Assembly: GCA_020746105.1 (NCBI GenBank)
Contig: CM036622.1
Location: forward strand, 42,757,477-42,821,476
Length of the DNA stretch: 64,000 bases
Direction: 5' to 3'
DNA from: Trogon surrucura
Taxonomy: Eukaryota > Chordata > Aves > Trogoniformes > Trogonidae
Below the pieces are notes generated by a model. The model had not been told where the DNA came from. It worked only from the letters and a program-made list of their open reading frames with translations, and ran no database searches. This document shows positions 40,431 to 53,119 of this stretch, piece after piece. A program made the position numbers and the translations under genes. Every line of letters starts with the position of its first letter. Within the stretch, counting starts at the first letter, position 1.

Positions 40431-40554
40431 GGAATTTGCGAAATGGAAACAAGAAGACATGTCTTCTATTGAATCTATTACAAATATTTCAGCCAAGAGG
40501 TTAAACGCCCAGCAGCTCTATACTTTGAATGAAGACTTTCAGATTTGGCAGAAG
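40431..40554 (+). other. Candidate orphan coding exon
   Basis: A strong polypyrimidine acceptor (ttatttttccccttcag) precedes a 124-nt open segment that ends at CAGAAG|GTAGTT, a weaker donor. After one phase base it reads EFAKWKQEDMSSIESITNIS and then ends YTLNEDFQIWQK, 41 codons with ordinary vertebrate codon use. I do not recognise the family; it matches nothing I know of ABI1 or ACBD5. The frame continues past the donor until a stop near 40669. It may be an exon of an unannotated gene, a relic of a lost gene, or chance. Confidence 0.3.
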
Positions 40555-43500
40555 GTAGTTTCAGGGCCATACCTCCTAATCTTTCTGCAAAAACCTAATG
40601 ACATTTGGTTAATTCCTAAGTTTCTAAAAGCAGTATATTTGCACACTCTCAGTAGAGTTTTTAAGAATTAAGACACATCCACTGAGGAATTAGGCTACTT
40701 TGATGATGCTTCATTGTGTGCGGCAAAGGCCAAGGGATTTTCTCTGCATTTATTGTTTTTGAACACCCAGCATCACTGTGACGGGTAATGGTACAGAGGG
40801 ATTGTATTCCCTGGCACCTGGAATGTAACAGTGTGATGAATTCTGGGACAAGAGATAGTGAAGGGGGGTGTTGCAGAGGCCAGAAAGAAGAATAGGTCAA
40901 GAGGAACTATGATGAGATGCATCACGGCAGAGAACAGGTGAGCTGAAGAGAGCACGAAAAACCAGAGACACTTCCCACACAGGATATAGACTTGTACTCA
41001 GAAATGTATTTTCTCTCGTTTTCTCACAATAGCCAAAAAAAAATCACATAAAACTGTGGACCACAGTGACCAATCATTGCCAATTACTCCTGCTTTGTAA
41101 AGGTAATTTGCTGTGGATATGAAAAATCAAATCCTGATGCTGGCACTGATGTTGACTGCACATTGAACTCGTAGCAGGTTGAAGCAATGTATTGACCACT
41201 TAATTACCTAGTGAGTACCATCATCTTATGATCTCGTAGACACCAAGTTACTTTGCCGGGTATCATCATACAGACTAATAAAGGGGGCAAGTCTTTTTTA
41301 TTCTAGAAAATTGTTGAAACAGGCTCTCTTTTGAAAACTCTTTTGGTTTCCATCGGAAGAAAAATTGTTTTGTAAAAAAAAATAAAAATGGGCTGAATAT
41401 CTTTGCTCAAATATACATAATTTTTAATTATTTTTATTGTGTGGTCTGAAAGGTTCCTTATCTCATGTCAGATAAAAGAATTCGGTATTTGAATGCTTTC
41501 TTGTTCTGCATTAGGAAAAGGACAGCAAATCTGACATATGGTATCTCATTCAGATATATTATGTCTTCATAACTGAAAAAGCCTCATTTCAGTTACTTCT
41601 TTAACAGTTATTTACAGTAGCCTCATGCTATAATAATCTACTAGAACAATAAAATCACTATAAAGTGATTTTCCATTACAGTTCTGTGATGGATATAAAC
41701 CACATCAATCTGTAACACAAGCATTTATCTTGTTATTCTGTTGCTGCAGTTCAGCTGAAAGCCGGGTGGCTTTGGTTAACGTGGCGGTGAGTCAATCCCT
41801 GCTACTGTCCAGCAGGGTGACCACTGGCCATCACACACCAGTGTTGGGCTGGTGGCTGCCAACCCTTCCCTTGGCATGTGGCTCACACCTGCATTTTCTG
41901 AATTGGGGTATCACTTAATTTACCCCTTAAGCAGTATTAGTAAGAGTTAGCAGATCACTATAATAATATTGTTCTGATTGGTAGAAGATATTAATAGGAA
42001 AGTGTAGCAGATCATTCGGTCCGTATCTTGAATACGGCAAAATTGTCCTCTATACTTCAGGGTCCAGCTTTTTGCATTCTCTAATTTTAAATGTCTCTAC
42101 TGAAGATGGCCTGGAGCTTCCAATACATCAACTGTCAGGCTTTTCCACAGCCCACTATGGTACCGCACAACTTGTGCAATGTAAAGGGTGACATTGCCGT
42201 ATGACTTTTCACAGATTTGCATACAAATGTACTTTTCAAAGGTTTAGTGAAGCCACAGGGGAATATATTTATTTATAAGTGCCCAGGAATAAGAGTCATA
42301 GCAACAATCTAATAATTCATTGCAAGGGCTTATTCACAAAATAGATGGTATAAATGATGCTGTCCAATGCATAATGATTTTTGTGTGAATGTTTTTAATC
42401 AAATAAAAGGAAGTATTTTGTCTCAAAGTAGCTAACAAGCTACAGAAGATAAAACAAGCAAAAAGTCTTATTCATCATTAAATGGGGGTTTTCTTTTGCA
42501 GGGTAATATCAAAACAGTAATATGAAGTTCAAATTGATGCCTTAACATATGTCAGAAATCTCACAATAGCAGGCTGGTTCTGTGTGTTTGTTCTCCCCCA
42601 AAGCACATTTCCCATATCATTTATCTTCTGAATTTGTGTAGGAAAACTTCGAAATAATGAAAGTACATGTTTTGCCCTCAGTTGGCAATTTATTAAAGCG
42701 GTACACCAGTTGTTTTACATGCTAGTGGCTAAACCTGCAAACTGTATTTGATATAACTCATATTTCTTAACATTCTCTGTTGGTTGTTAGAAAGAGATTT
42801 CATCACAAGAGGGTTTGTCTTCATATAAATCACTAATGTGAAAGCTAAATTCAGGACACAAAGGCAATATATGTCTCTGGTTCTAGCTGGAGGATTGGTA
42901 TGAATAGCATTTCTTCCTTCTCACTATGCCTGACACTTAGAAATTTGTTTTGATATTTGATTATGTTGCTCAATAATTAATACAGGATAATTAAGCACAT
43001 CTTTTCCTACCAATTAAAGTTATTTGGTTTTGCTCAACCATTTCTCAACATCATACCTGCAGAAAGGAAAAGACAGAAATTTGTTTACTATGAAACATAG
43101 TGCCACATCTATTATTCAGGGAGGGCCACGCTACATGAAGGAAACTATGTCACAGCGATATGAAAGAATTGATCCTATCTACCTACTTAATCCAGATGTT
43201 TAGGACACACCTGACTTTGGTGTGGGCGTGAACGAATGAGTGTGTCTACCTCATAAATACAAAACCACCAGTAAACAAAAAAGGTGTGCTCCAGCAGGAC
43301 AGAAATACCTGTTACTGTCTTGCCAAAGTGCTTCAGCTCAGCTGTGGGAACCTGGTTCTTCTCTACAGGACAGTGTAACTAAGCCCAGTGACAATACCAA
43401 CTGTGCCATGACCACGCAGGTTTGCTAAAACATCTGCATCCACGCAGGAGGCTCATGCCGGCATGGTTTTGTAGCCAAGGCTTAGCCATCCTCACACAGC

Positions 43501-46500
43501 CCCACCAAGACAAATCTGTGGCAAGGACTTGGTCAGCACCTTTAAACTGTTTAACTGAACCTGTTTTACTCTGGCTGAACTGAGTAGAGGAGCACTGGCA
43601 AAAGCAGTTCCAGAGGCAGATCAGAAGGGCCGCAATGAGCAGCTGTGGGTGTGCTGGAGGACGGTTGCCTCTTCAGCCATCTCCAAAGTAACTGGCACGG
43701 ACATGAATACGGTCTGTATTCATGGAAAGAGGCAAAAAAAATTTACTTTATTAAAAGGTAAATCAACTCTCAATTAAAAAATGAGTCATTTGCATCTATT
43801 TTAGTTTTTATTCCCAGCCTTTGACCAAAGGAGGAATCCAGTTTTACTACAGGGGGAGTTGATGCCATTGTAGCACCATTCTGCACTTTTGAATAGTGCC
43901 CGATGTGTGAGCTGATCTGATAAATGGAGACATTTTGTGCACACATGGTATGCATTCTAAAGAGCTTCAGTGTGTTAACAGACTGCTCTGAATATGGTGG
44001 GCCCCATCAGGAAGCACGTAATTTGAGGCATATGAGAAGGAGATGCAGACCAGAGGAAGTAAAGATGGTCCATTTGGAACGACGGAGCACAGAGCTGCTT
44101 TCTAGGGAGGGCATGAGCCTTCATTTACTTTTAATACAACTGGTTGAAATGTGTTTTCTTGAGTCCTTCTCAACCCCCTTACTATACCTCTTTTCAATAA
44201 TGTAAAATACCAATATTGCAAAATATCCAAAATATCAGTAGTGTAAAATGTCGAAATCTTACTTCCTTGTACTCCTAAATTAGCATTTTTGTCCATATTT
44301 GTTATCATTGATTCCCTATATCAGTGATGCCACAGAGATTCTTTAATGAAATATACTACAATGATGCTTTAGTGATGCAAACGACAGCATTCAGCAAACA
44401 TCAAACTCAGAAAGAGAATGTCCATTTGTGAGTCCTGCTGTGAATGCAAATGTGAGTCAAGAAATAAGGGTAATGGCAGGTGGCAGAAAAAAACCACAAG
44501 GCCAGGACTTCTGATGGCCAAGGACTCCACCTTGTAAATGTACACAGGACTTAATTTTACTATTGCTAACTCAGTGGGATGCTCAGGATATTGAGGCTGA
44601 ACATGTGCATAATCACAGCCTTAGTCAGCACAACTGTCATTTTGTCTTCAAAGGACACGTATTTGGGCTGTGGTTACAGTGGTTTGGTCTCTGTATTGTG
44701 AATGTCTCTTGCTCCTTCCTCTGCCTCCTGCCCCAGTTTTGGATTTGTTTATGCAGAAGAAAGGGGGAGTTGTGTTGGGAGTGCGGCCAGAAGGCTTGTG
44801 CAGCCAGCAGAGCACCCGACTGCCACGTGAGCCGCAGCACAACTCACCTAATCCAGGGAGGAATGGGCTTTCCAGTCTCTTCCTTTTATCTGTTTAAAAC
44901 TAATATATTGCTTTCACCAACAGCTCATACTGTATTCAATATCATATATAGCATACCTACTTTATATATTATGTATGGACAAATTTATGAATATATAGTT
45001 GGTTATTTCATTGTTTCCTCTGTTATAAAACAGAAATAGGTTCATGTACTTTCTCCAAAGTTTTAAATATTTTTAAAACGCCTTGAAAAAGGGAGCCAGT
45101 AAATAGTGCCCACAGAACATTTACTGTAACATAGAAATTTATACTTTGGCATAGACAACCTACTAATCAAAAGCTTTAGTTTTTAAGATCTTTTTTTTTT
45201 TTTAGGACTACAATGCAAAAGAATGGGAAAGCACACTGAAAGTTATTGAGTGAAAAACGAACATTCAACCCCTCTGCAAAGGTTAGAAACAGGATTGAGC
45301 TGCTTATAATTCATGATTTCCTAAGGTAGCTGACAGACATTTATCCCAAGGGTTCATACAAGTCAAAGGTAAACTGCAAAGAAATGTGTGGCTCCCTTCT
45401 TTAAAAAAATCTTTAGAAATTCACAGGCCCTTCCTCCTGCAGGATTCTGAACAAACAGTGAAACAGTAAAATACCAGGAGAGTGAACAGAGCAACGAAAA
45501 GATCTTTAATCACAGTCTTTAAAGCCCATTTTTTTTGTTTACATTAAGAGGAAAATCAAGGGAGATCTAGTTATCTGCAGGTTCCAAATTTAAATCTTCT
45601 TAAATCAGCATGTGCAGATTGATCACATCTGAGAGTTTTAAATGAACCAACAAAGAGCACTATGGGCTGTTAATATTAATTCTTGATCAGTTTTCAAACA
45701 CTGGAGAAGTTCCAGAGCACTGAAAGAAAGCAAAGGTTCTGCCAATATCGAAAAAAAGCCAAACAGGTTTTTGTAGTCCTATCAACTTAATATTGATCCC
45801 ACATATAGGACAGAATGACTTTCATTAATTCTTTCATTAAGACAGAATTAAAGAAAGAGAATTTCATTAATGCAAATCAATAGGAATGTATGGAGAAGTG
45901 TACATATATTCAGGACAACTCAATATTCTTTTCTGTGAGAATAAAAGTTTGATAGATAAATGTAACTGTGTTGCAGAAATGTATTTATACTTCTGTAAAA
46001 AATCTGACTGCATAAAATTTTGATTGAGAAACTACAATAAAAACTTTTAAAATAAACTATTATTGTAATAAAAAATCATTATGGTGCGTATTAAATTTAA
46101 AAATAGCTGACAGACTTCATATGTGGTCATAATGGGTGTATCAACCTTGGCTCCTTGTTGTTTAACTTCTTTTGAATAATGTAAAAGAAAAAAATAAAAT
46201 CACTGCTGATAAAATTTGCAGAGAGCACAATGATTAAGAGAGTGACAAATAATTAAAAATTAAAAGAACAGGTTGACATGATAGAATGATCTGATAAGAT
46301 AGTTGCAAAAAAATGTTAATGGAATGCAATCAAATATCATTCCATCATTCCAAACAAGAACTTTAAGAGTACATGCTTATAATGTGGGTCCTTAGCTACA
46401 AGTAGGGTGTGGGGCTTCTGTGCTCTGAGGCCTTCATCCACCTCTATATCCAAAAGACTCAATGAATTCTGGACGTACAAATGAGAATATGGTGTTTGGA

Positions 46501-49245
46501 GAAGGCAATATCTCAGTCCTCTGTTGCCTCCAACACTAATACAAGCATTCCTGCAGCACTGTAGCATCTATGATTCAAGAAAGATGCTAAAATATTGTAA
46601 AGATGTAAGAATGAAAGAATGAATTCCCTGGGGTGAAAGCATCAGTGAATTCAATTCCAAATAAAAGAAATCAAGCAGCCGCTTGATTTCTGTTTTGAAG
46701 GATTTATAGGATTGTTGGAGAACCCTTCAGGAGGATAATAGTGAGCTCTGTAATCCGGCAAACAAAGTTACAGAAATATTAAAAATTGATGATAATAATA
46801 GTCAGGCAAACAAACAGAAGAAATAGGGCATATTTTGTTGTTCTACTTTTGTATGGCAAATATGTAGTACTAACATTAGATTTCAGGATATTTTAAAGTT
46901 ATCTATACAACACTGAAGACTTGGGTTCTTTAATGGTTGAAGGTTTGCCTCCTGAAACTGCCCTCTGCCCTCTCTTAGATTAGTCAGTGTGACAAACAGG
47001 CTCCAACACCACTGTTGTCACAGTGACGAGGCTGCCCAGCTCCCTGTTTAGTTGAGGGCTGCATTTCTATCTTTGTCTGCAGCAGAGTGACTTGATCTTT
47101 AAACACCTCTATGCATTCAAAGACTTCTGTGAATTCAATTATCATTTTCATTCCATAGAGCTCAGTTGTCTCTATTTCTTGGAGGTTTTTTTAGACACTT
47201 AGGAAACCATTCAGCAGGTTCTTTGATTATTTTTTTTTTCTACATTTTGGAGAACAAGAAATGACTGCTGTTTTTCCTCATTAACCTTTCTGGCGTACAG
47301 AGAAGCTTTGATATTAAGCTTCTCATGCTGAACATATGTTACTGTAACCAGGAAAGTGCAAAGGAAATAATAAACAAAACAAAACACAATTTCCTAAGTT
47401 TTCATCCATCCCATTTATTCATCCAATAATTTTCTGCTTAAGAATTCTCAGCCTAAGGATCAGTTCTCCCTTTTAAATGGTAAAACCTGGGAGGTTCTGA
47501 TCTTGAGATGCCGAACTTAGCTGTAGTTCACCTGTCTCCCTCACATCAGTGGTATGGACAGGTCTTGTCATCCCAAAATTCTGAAGCAGGGATGATCTAA
47601 CAGTAGAAACTGAAACAGCTCCCGGATGTCAAATTTCTTTCTCAATAAAGCTTCCCAGATAAACTTCCTTACGTAATGTCCAGTACCAGACCAGACCTGA
47701 ATACAAGAGTGAAAAAGCCATGGTTTATAGCTGGAAAAAGTGTCTTCTAAGCAAATGTGATTTTTTTTTTTTTTTATATAGGGCTCATACAACAACAGAA
47801 CTGGGTGTTTATGGCAATTGTAATGAAGTCATCCTGTGCTGAGACACCCAATTAAACTCAGTCTTAAATCCTTCTGAGAGCTTGTTGGAGGACTCACTCC
47901 AGTAAATCGCCTCTAATTGGTTAGATCAGGTTGCGGAAACCTATTGACCAAAACCACAGTGGCATATTTTCTGCCTGAATAAATATCCAAAATGATAGAC
48001 ACAGGCCTGAAAACGCTTGAGTTCAATTAGCTTTGCGAGTTATATTACAGGTTTTGCGCACTGTTAAACATATCTCATGAAAACATTTCCACAAAGTCAC
48101 TTTTCAGATTTGCTAGAAAGAATAATAACCTTCCTTTGCTAGAATTTTAAAAGAATACACATAAACTAACGATATTTTGGGATTTTTTTTCCCTTCCAGA
48201 TATTGAAAAAAAAAAAATGAAAAGAGCTGTCTGGCTATAAATATGCCATTGCATAAGCACATTAATATGATACAGTCACAGTATTTTGTTTGCTCTTCCC
48301 AAGAGGCAAATTACACAAGGATAGGCTTCTAAAACTTCAGCAGCAGTAGCTGTGAGGGTAAGAAGCACAAATGTCAAAACAGAAATAATATACCAGGCAG
48401 AGGTAGATTTTTCAGAGTCAAATTCGTTAGCATGATGAAAATGTCTAATACCATAAATATCCCCAAATCAACTAAGTGACTTCACATTTGTATCAGCATA
48501 AATGACAGTAAAATTTGACCTCCAGATACTATATTTTTCACTGAAGGGAAAAGAATCTGTTGTGAGCTCTCTGCTCCTGTTGTTTATAATAAGACACAAT
48601 TTGTCACTGATGCAAGATGAAACTACACAGGTTTCAATGCTCAGTTCATGACTGTGTAAGGGAACAGGATTTTTAAAACCTACTTTTCCACAATATGTGA
48701 AATCTGAACAATTCTCTTACAACTGTCTGCTGGCTCTACAAGAATAATACCTTGAGGCAGTAAGGAGAACTGAACTTTATTAAAAATTTCATTAAAAAAA
48801 TGAATAGTAAGCTTGGAGAAAAAAAGAGGGGCTTAAGACACAATATGATGCTGCATTATTCTTTAGACCTACAAAGATAAAAAGTTGTAAAAGGTTTTGA
48901 CTTTTTAAGTACAACATAGTTCACTGCAAAGTCAAACGCTGCTAAAGGTGTTCAAAAGTATGAGCATATATTGTTCTTCAAAGAGCATTTTATGAAACAG
49001 ATCCAAGCTTATACTTTTGTTAGTGTATCTTCTTTTTTGAAATATGTGAGAAATGGAGAGGCATGAGGGGAAACAAAAATGCAGCTCAAAATACTGATTA
49101 CTGAAAGACCTGAGATACCTGAACTGAATAGCACGAAAGAGATTTGAACGGGATATATTACCTTTAACATCTTTGACAACATGGACCCTAACCCTGAGGC
49201 CAGTAATGGTTAAAAATAATTCCATTAGTTAATCCCCAACTGTGA
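40555..49245. other. Intergenic sequence without recognised genes
   Basis: About 8.7 kb of AT-rich DNA. No CR1 or other element was recognised. T-runs lie near 45190-45203 and 47761-47777. The only exon-like signal is the 37-nt segment at 41750-41786, listed separately. Frames such as 44563-45039 (plus, 158 codons) show no family features. Confidence 0.5.
41750..41786 (+). other. Short segment between strong splice signals
   Basis: A good acceptor (ttattctgttgctgcag) and a perfect donor (GCG|GTGAGT) enclose 37 nt. The frame that continues from the 40431-40554 candidate would hit TGA after two codons; the alternative frame reads SAESRVALVNVA. It could be a cryptic exon of a noncoding transcript. 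Confidence 0.2.
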
Positions 49246-49264
49246 AATGAAGCAGTCTTTCTAG

Positions 49265-49507
49265 GCAAGTTATTAAAGGGTGTATTTGAACCTAACAAGG
49301 AAACTTCCATCCCCAAAAACATCGCTGTTTGTGTAAAACTAGTCCGTTGCCCAAAGGGCTTTTTCCTGAAGAACAGGGATTGGCTTACACAGGTGGATAA
49401 ACTTCGACTGCTGGTTTTTGCCACGCACATGGTAGGCAAATGGACAGCTTTTTCCAGAGCTGTTGATTTTGACACAGATATCCTTCATGATTTCAGTAAA
49501 AAATCCT
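49265..49507 (+). other. Candidate orphan coding exon with consensus donor
   Basis: The frame is open from 49246. With an acceptor at gcagtctttctag|GC it gives a 243-nt exon ending TCCT|GTAAGT, a consensus donor. It reads KLLKGVFEPNKETS near the start, then KNRDWLTQVDKLRLLVF and AVDFDTDILHDFSKKS, a natural-looking mix of charged and hydrophobic residues. I do not recognise the family. The phase (2 in, 1 out) does not join directly to the 40431 candidate. The opposite strand is also open (95 codons), so chance or an old mobile-element relic remains possible. Confidence 0.3.
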
Positions 49508-52419
49508 GTAAGTATCACTTGATACCTTAGCCTTCCTGCTGCAAAGAATGTAGGAAACTACTCCTTTTGAGTAGCTCTACCCTTCTTAGACAATATCTTT
49601 CCATTCTTCATCAGTATGTAGATTTGACTTAGAAATTGTAATGCTAATTTAGTTCTTCATAATTATGACTATTAGGTTTTAAATTATTCATTCTCTGTCT
49701 CCGCTGGATTATATACTTCAAAAAGTAAGCTTTGCTAAAATTACATGCTCTTGGATCTGGTAGCTTACAGAACTTGCTCATAATGCATATGAGACTATGG
49801 TCTACTTTCTTAAGAACCATTACAAAATATTTCTGTGAAATACAGTGCTATGATACAGACCCTTGAGGGAGAAACAGGCATAATTGGTTCCAGTTTCTGC
49901 TTTTCACTTGCATAATTTCGCTGACTTCTTTGTCCCTCAAGTAAAATGAAGATGCTTTTCAAGCTGGATTGGGGGGTAGTTTGGCACTGGAAGCAACTGC
50001 TAGAAAACTAAGGCAGACCTGTGATACAACTGAAAACAACATGAAGGGACAGTGGCAGCTTACACAAAGCACAAAGTTAAGAGTGTAAGGTAGCTCAACA
50101 CATCAGATTTTTATAGACTATCCTGTGCTGTAACACCACTGGACTCAATGACCATCCCTAATCCATCTGTGAAGGACAGGTCCAAGGTTGCGCTCAGGAT
50201 CACGCTTGTGTGCCTTTTCTCCAGACATCCCCTAAGTGTACTCCTTCAGCAACCACAACAGCGTGCTTCCATACAAGATTTTATGTGTCTCAGCATTGCC
50301 AGGAATGCCTCATATTAGCAATTCACAGGTTCGCCATAAGTAGTTTTTGAAATAATAATTGAAGAGAAACATGAGGACAGCAAAGTACTCAGACACGTGA
50401 AGTGTCACATGTTGTGCTCATTACAAAATCACACTGGCAGCCAAGTACCATGGTCTCTCCTCTCATGCATCTCAACGGATGGGCATCACTTGTCAGTCTT
50501 TCTGCCACAGTTCCCAATGTTTAGCTTCTCATACATTGGATTAAAAGAGGAATAAGAGCTGATCATACTTATGATTGCTTCGTAGACTGCTCTTGCAGTG
50601 CAATAGAAACACAGTCCATTTAAACACATAGATTATAAGTAGATTTTACAAGCACATTCTGTTCCCTAAAGAATGGAGTCTAGATCCTCAACTTGAGATA
50701 AAGCTGCAGATCCATCCTGCAACAGATTAAAGTCTCCTTTATTAACTGTATTACACACTGGAAATCACTGGAACTGTATTCCACATGGAAGTCACTGCAA
50801 TGAGAATGCAAAATGTATACATAGAGACAGCTAATAGCAATAATAATTAGTGTTATATATGAGCATTTAAATTAACTAGCAATTTGTGTATGTTCTCACA
50901 GGCTCACCAGTGCTCAGAATCTGCCTCTCATTTACTATTTCATCCTTGTCTCAGGGCATGATGGTACTGATTATTTTGGGTTACTTCAAGTGCCTCATTC
51001 TAGATCTGCAGATCTCACACTCTCACACATCTTCAGTGCAAAGAGGGCAGCTTCTGTTTCTGTGCACAGCCATTAAATAGGTTGTCATTTGCATCTCTTT
51101 TAAAGCTTACTTCCAGTGAGAGCCTGGAAACATTCGTTATAAAAATGCAGACTGCATTTCTCTTAAATCAATTAAAATGGCAAACATCATTAGAGATTTT
51201 CTCCGGTAAATAGAATTTACACATCAGCTGGCCTCACAAGAGGCCCTTAATTTTTCTTATTAGTTTTTGCAATTAACTCCTTGCATGCTCAAAGAATCGA
51301 TACTTACACAGAGACTCACTTATCTTCAAACAAACACTTCCCTTTGATCTGAGCATCTCTCTGTCATTCCTACCTTTGTGGATAAAAAAAGATGATCGCT
51401 CTTAGTGTGAGGCTCAGAAGAGGTTTAGAAATCTAGCACTCAAAGCAAAAATTTCAGAGAAATTAATCTGTAATGTCCACATGAGTGGAGCAGTGGTGTT
51501 CATAACACGGGTTCACCGTTTGCCCAATGTGGGGAATCCTATTTGAACACCTCTGGAAGTGTCGGCTTCTCTCCCGCAAAACTCTCCCAGGCCAACTGGC
51601 TGCTGACCTTGTGGAATGTACTAGCTCAGCAAAGCAAGGGCTGATCTGCTCTAATTCCCTCTCTCTGGAGCTTTTCTTTCCCACCAGAGGGCATATACTG
51701 TGAGCACACAACTGCCTTCAGAGGAATTTAAAATATATATTGTGTACCAGATAAATGAACCGACACGAACGCCAAGATTTTGTACTCAATTCTATTCAAA
51801 GAGGCTATTAATTCATCCTGTTGCTCACTGGGTAAATTATTCTACTTGTTACAAAAGCAGTTGGTTTAGCAGACTTTTGCTTGACTTCGCAGAGCGCTGG
51901 ATGCGCAGCGCTTTTGAATAAGGCCATTCATCGCTTTAGCTACTGACCTCGCTGGGGGTACTGTACTGGTATTCACCCTCATCTCCAAACACCGTGGCAA
52001 TAGTTACTCCCGGGGTTCTAGACTTTTAAACCCTCATACCTAAAATTTTAATGCAAATAGAAGTCAATAAAGCAGTTACAAAAATATGTGGCTGTGGTGG
52101 TAATTTAGGTGAATTACGTGGAACTAGGCGTGGGGAGAAGCATGGCTGCGAGGGGGAGAGAAAACAGCAAAGCAGCTGCCAGGGTGGTTGGTGGTGTATC
52201 TCCTAGGGGCAACCAAGGTCCATAAAACGGGTGCAATAGTCATGTTTTGAAACGTTAATTATCATGTAATTGTACCTATAAAGGCAAGGAAGACAAAGGG
52301 CAGGAAGAGGAAGGAAGCGGAAAAACAACAACAAAAAAATCGAAAACAAAACAAGGGGAAGAAAATGAAAAAAAAATACGCAACTGTCTCCTCGGTCCAC
52401 AGGGGAGATCTTCCCCGGG
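49508..52419. other. Intergenic sequence upstream of ACBD5
   Basis: Ordinary AT-rich DNA without a recognised gene or repeat family. Near 51893-51912 there is a small hairpin (AGCGCTG / CAGCGCT). An A-rich stretch at about 52320-52376 borders the ACBD5 CpG island. Confidence 0.5.
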
Positions 52420-52655
52420 ATCAGCACTTCAACGCTTCCTCGCCCCCGGCGTTAAACCCGCCATCACCCGGCGCGGCGCTGGGAGGCCGCTGGGGTCGGG
52501 CCGGCCCACCGGCTTCCCCTCGGCCTCGGCCCCGGCCCGACCGCCGGAGCCAACCGGCCCGAGAAGCTGCGGCCCGCCAGGGCGGAGGCATGAAGAGAAG
52601 GTGCTGGGGGCGTCTGGGACGCCCCTGTGAGGCCCGGCCGGGTCGCGGCGGGCGG

Positions 52656-52674
52656 ACTACGCTTCCCGGCGTGC
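52656..52674 (+). promoter_or_regulatory. ACBD5: ZNF143-type site in the ACBD5 promoter
   Basis: ACTACGCTTCCCGGCGTGC matches the ZNF143/THAP11 element ACTACAATTCCCAGCATGC, with differences mainly being CpG versions of the same bases. It lies about 80 bp upstream of the leader ATG at 52735 and so near the expected start site. Binding is inferred. Confidence 0.6.
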
Positions 52675-52734
52675 CCGTGGCGGCCTCGGGGCGGTGCGAG
52701 GGGAGGGGCAGGGCAGGGCCCCGCGGAGGGAGAC

Positions 52735-52764
52735 ATGACATGGGCGCCTGAAGCCGGGGTGAAG
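52735..52764 (+). other. ACBD5: ACBD5 5'UTR exon 1a (3' end) with upstream ATG
   Basis: The segment ends GTGAAG|GTAAGG, a good donor, and a matching acceptor (ctcctctcccgtgcag) lies 189 bp downstream at 52953. This suggests a short leader intron (52765-52953) before the exon that carries the main start codon. The exon's 5' end is unknown. An ATG at 52735 opens an upstream frame that would continue through the junction and stop at TGA 52987-52989. Without splicing, the same frame is also open to that region because the intron is a multiple of three. Confidence 0.55.
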
Positions 52765-52953
52765 GTAAGGGCGGGCTGCCGGCGGGGTCGGGGATGTCGC
52801 GGGCCGTGCGCGGCCCGAGGTGCTGGGCGGGTTGTGCCCAGCTCCGCCGGAGGCGCAGGGTTGGGGGATCGGGGCGGGGGACGGGCACCCCGCCCCTTGC
52901 CGCCGGGGTTGGCTGCCTGTGGCCCGGCGCCTCTCAGCTCCTCTCCCGTGCAG

Positions 52954-53119
52954 TCGCTGCCGGCGCCGCGACGAGGGAGGCCGAGCTGAGCTGAGCGGAT
53001 CCCGCCACGCAGGACGCGGCGGGCGCTGAGGGGGACGGGGGACATGGCGGAGACCGGCTCCGTGCACGCCACCAGGTTCGAGGCGGCCGTGAAGGTGATC
53101 CAGAGCCTGCCCAAAAATG
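52954..53119 (+). CDS. ACBD5: ACBD5 exon 1b with the start codon (residues 1-25; CDS from 53044)
   Basis: Coding starts at ATG 53044 in a strong context (GACATGGCG) and gives MAETGSVHATRFEAAVKVIQ followed by SLPKN, ending one base into the next codon at donor AATG|GTGAGT. 52954-53043 is 5'UTR if the acceptor at 52953 is used. The sequence is the diagnostic N-terminus of ACBD5; mammals have RFEAAVKVIQSLPKNGSFQP. ACBD5 is a tail-anchored peroxisomal membrane protein that binds very-long-chain acyl-CoAs for peroxisomal beta-oxidation and tethers peroxisomes to the ER through VAP proteins. These residues start helix 1 of the acyl-CoA-binding domain. In mammals some isoforms start in a different upstream exon; the in-frame TGA at 52987 prevents an equivalent extension through this leader. 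Confidence 0.96.

Noticed and set aside
44563-45039. 158-codon plus-strand frame
   Set aside because: No domain. The opposite strand is also open; composition and lack of splice signals suggest chance.
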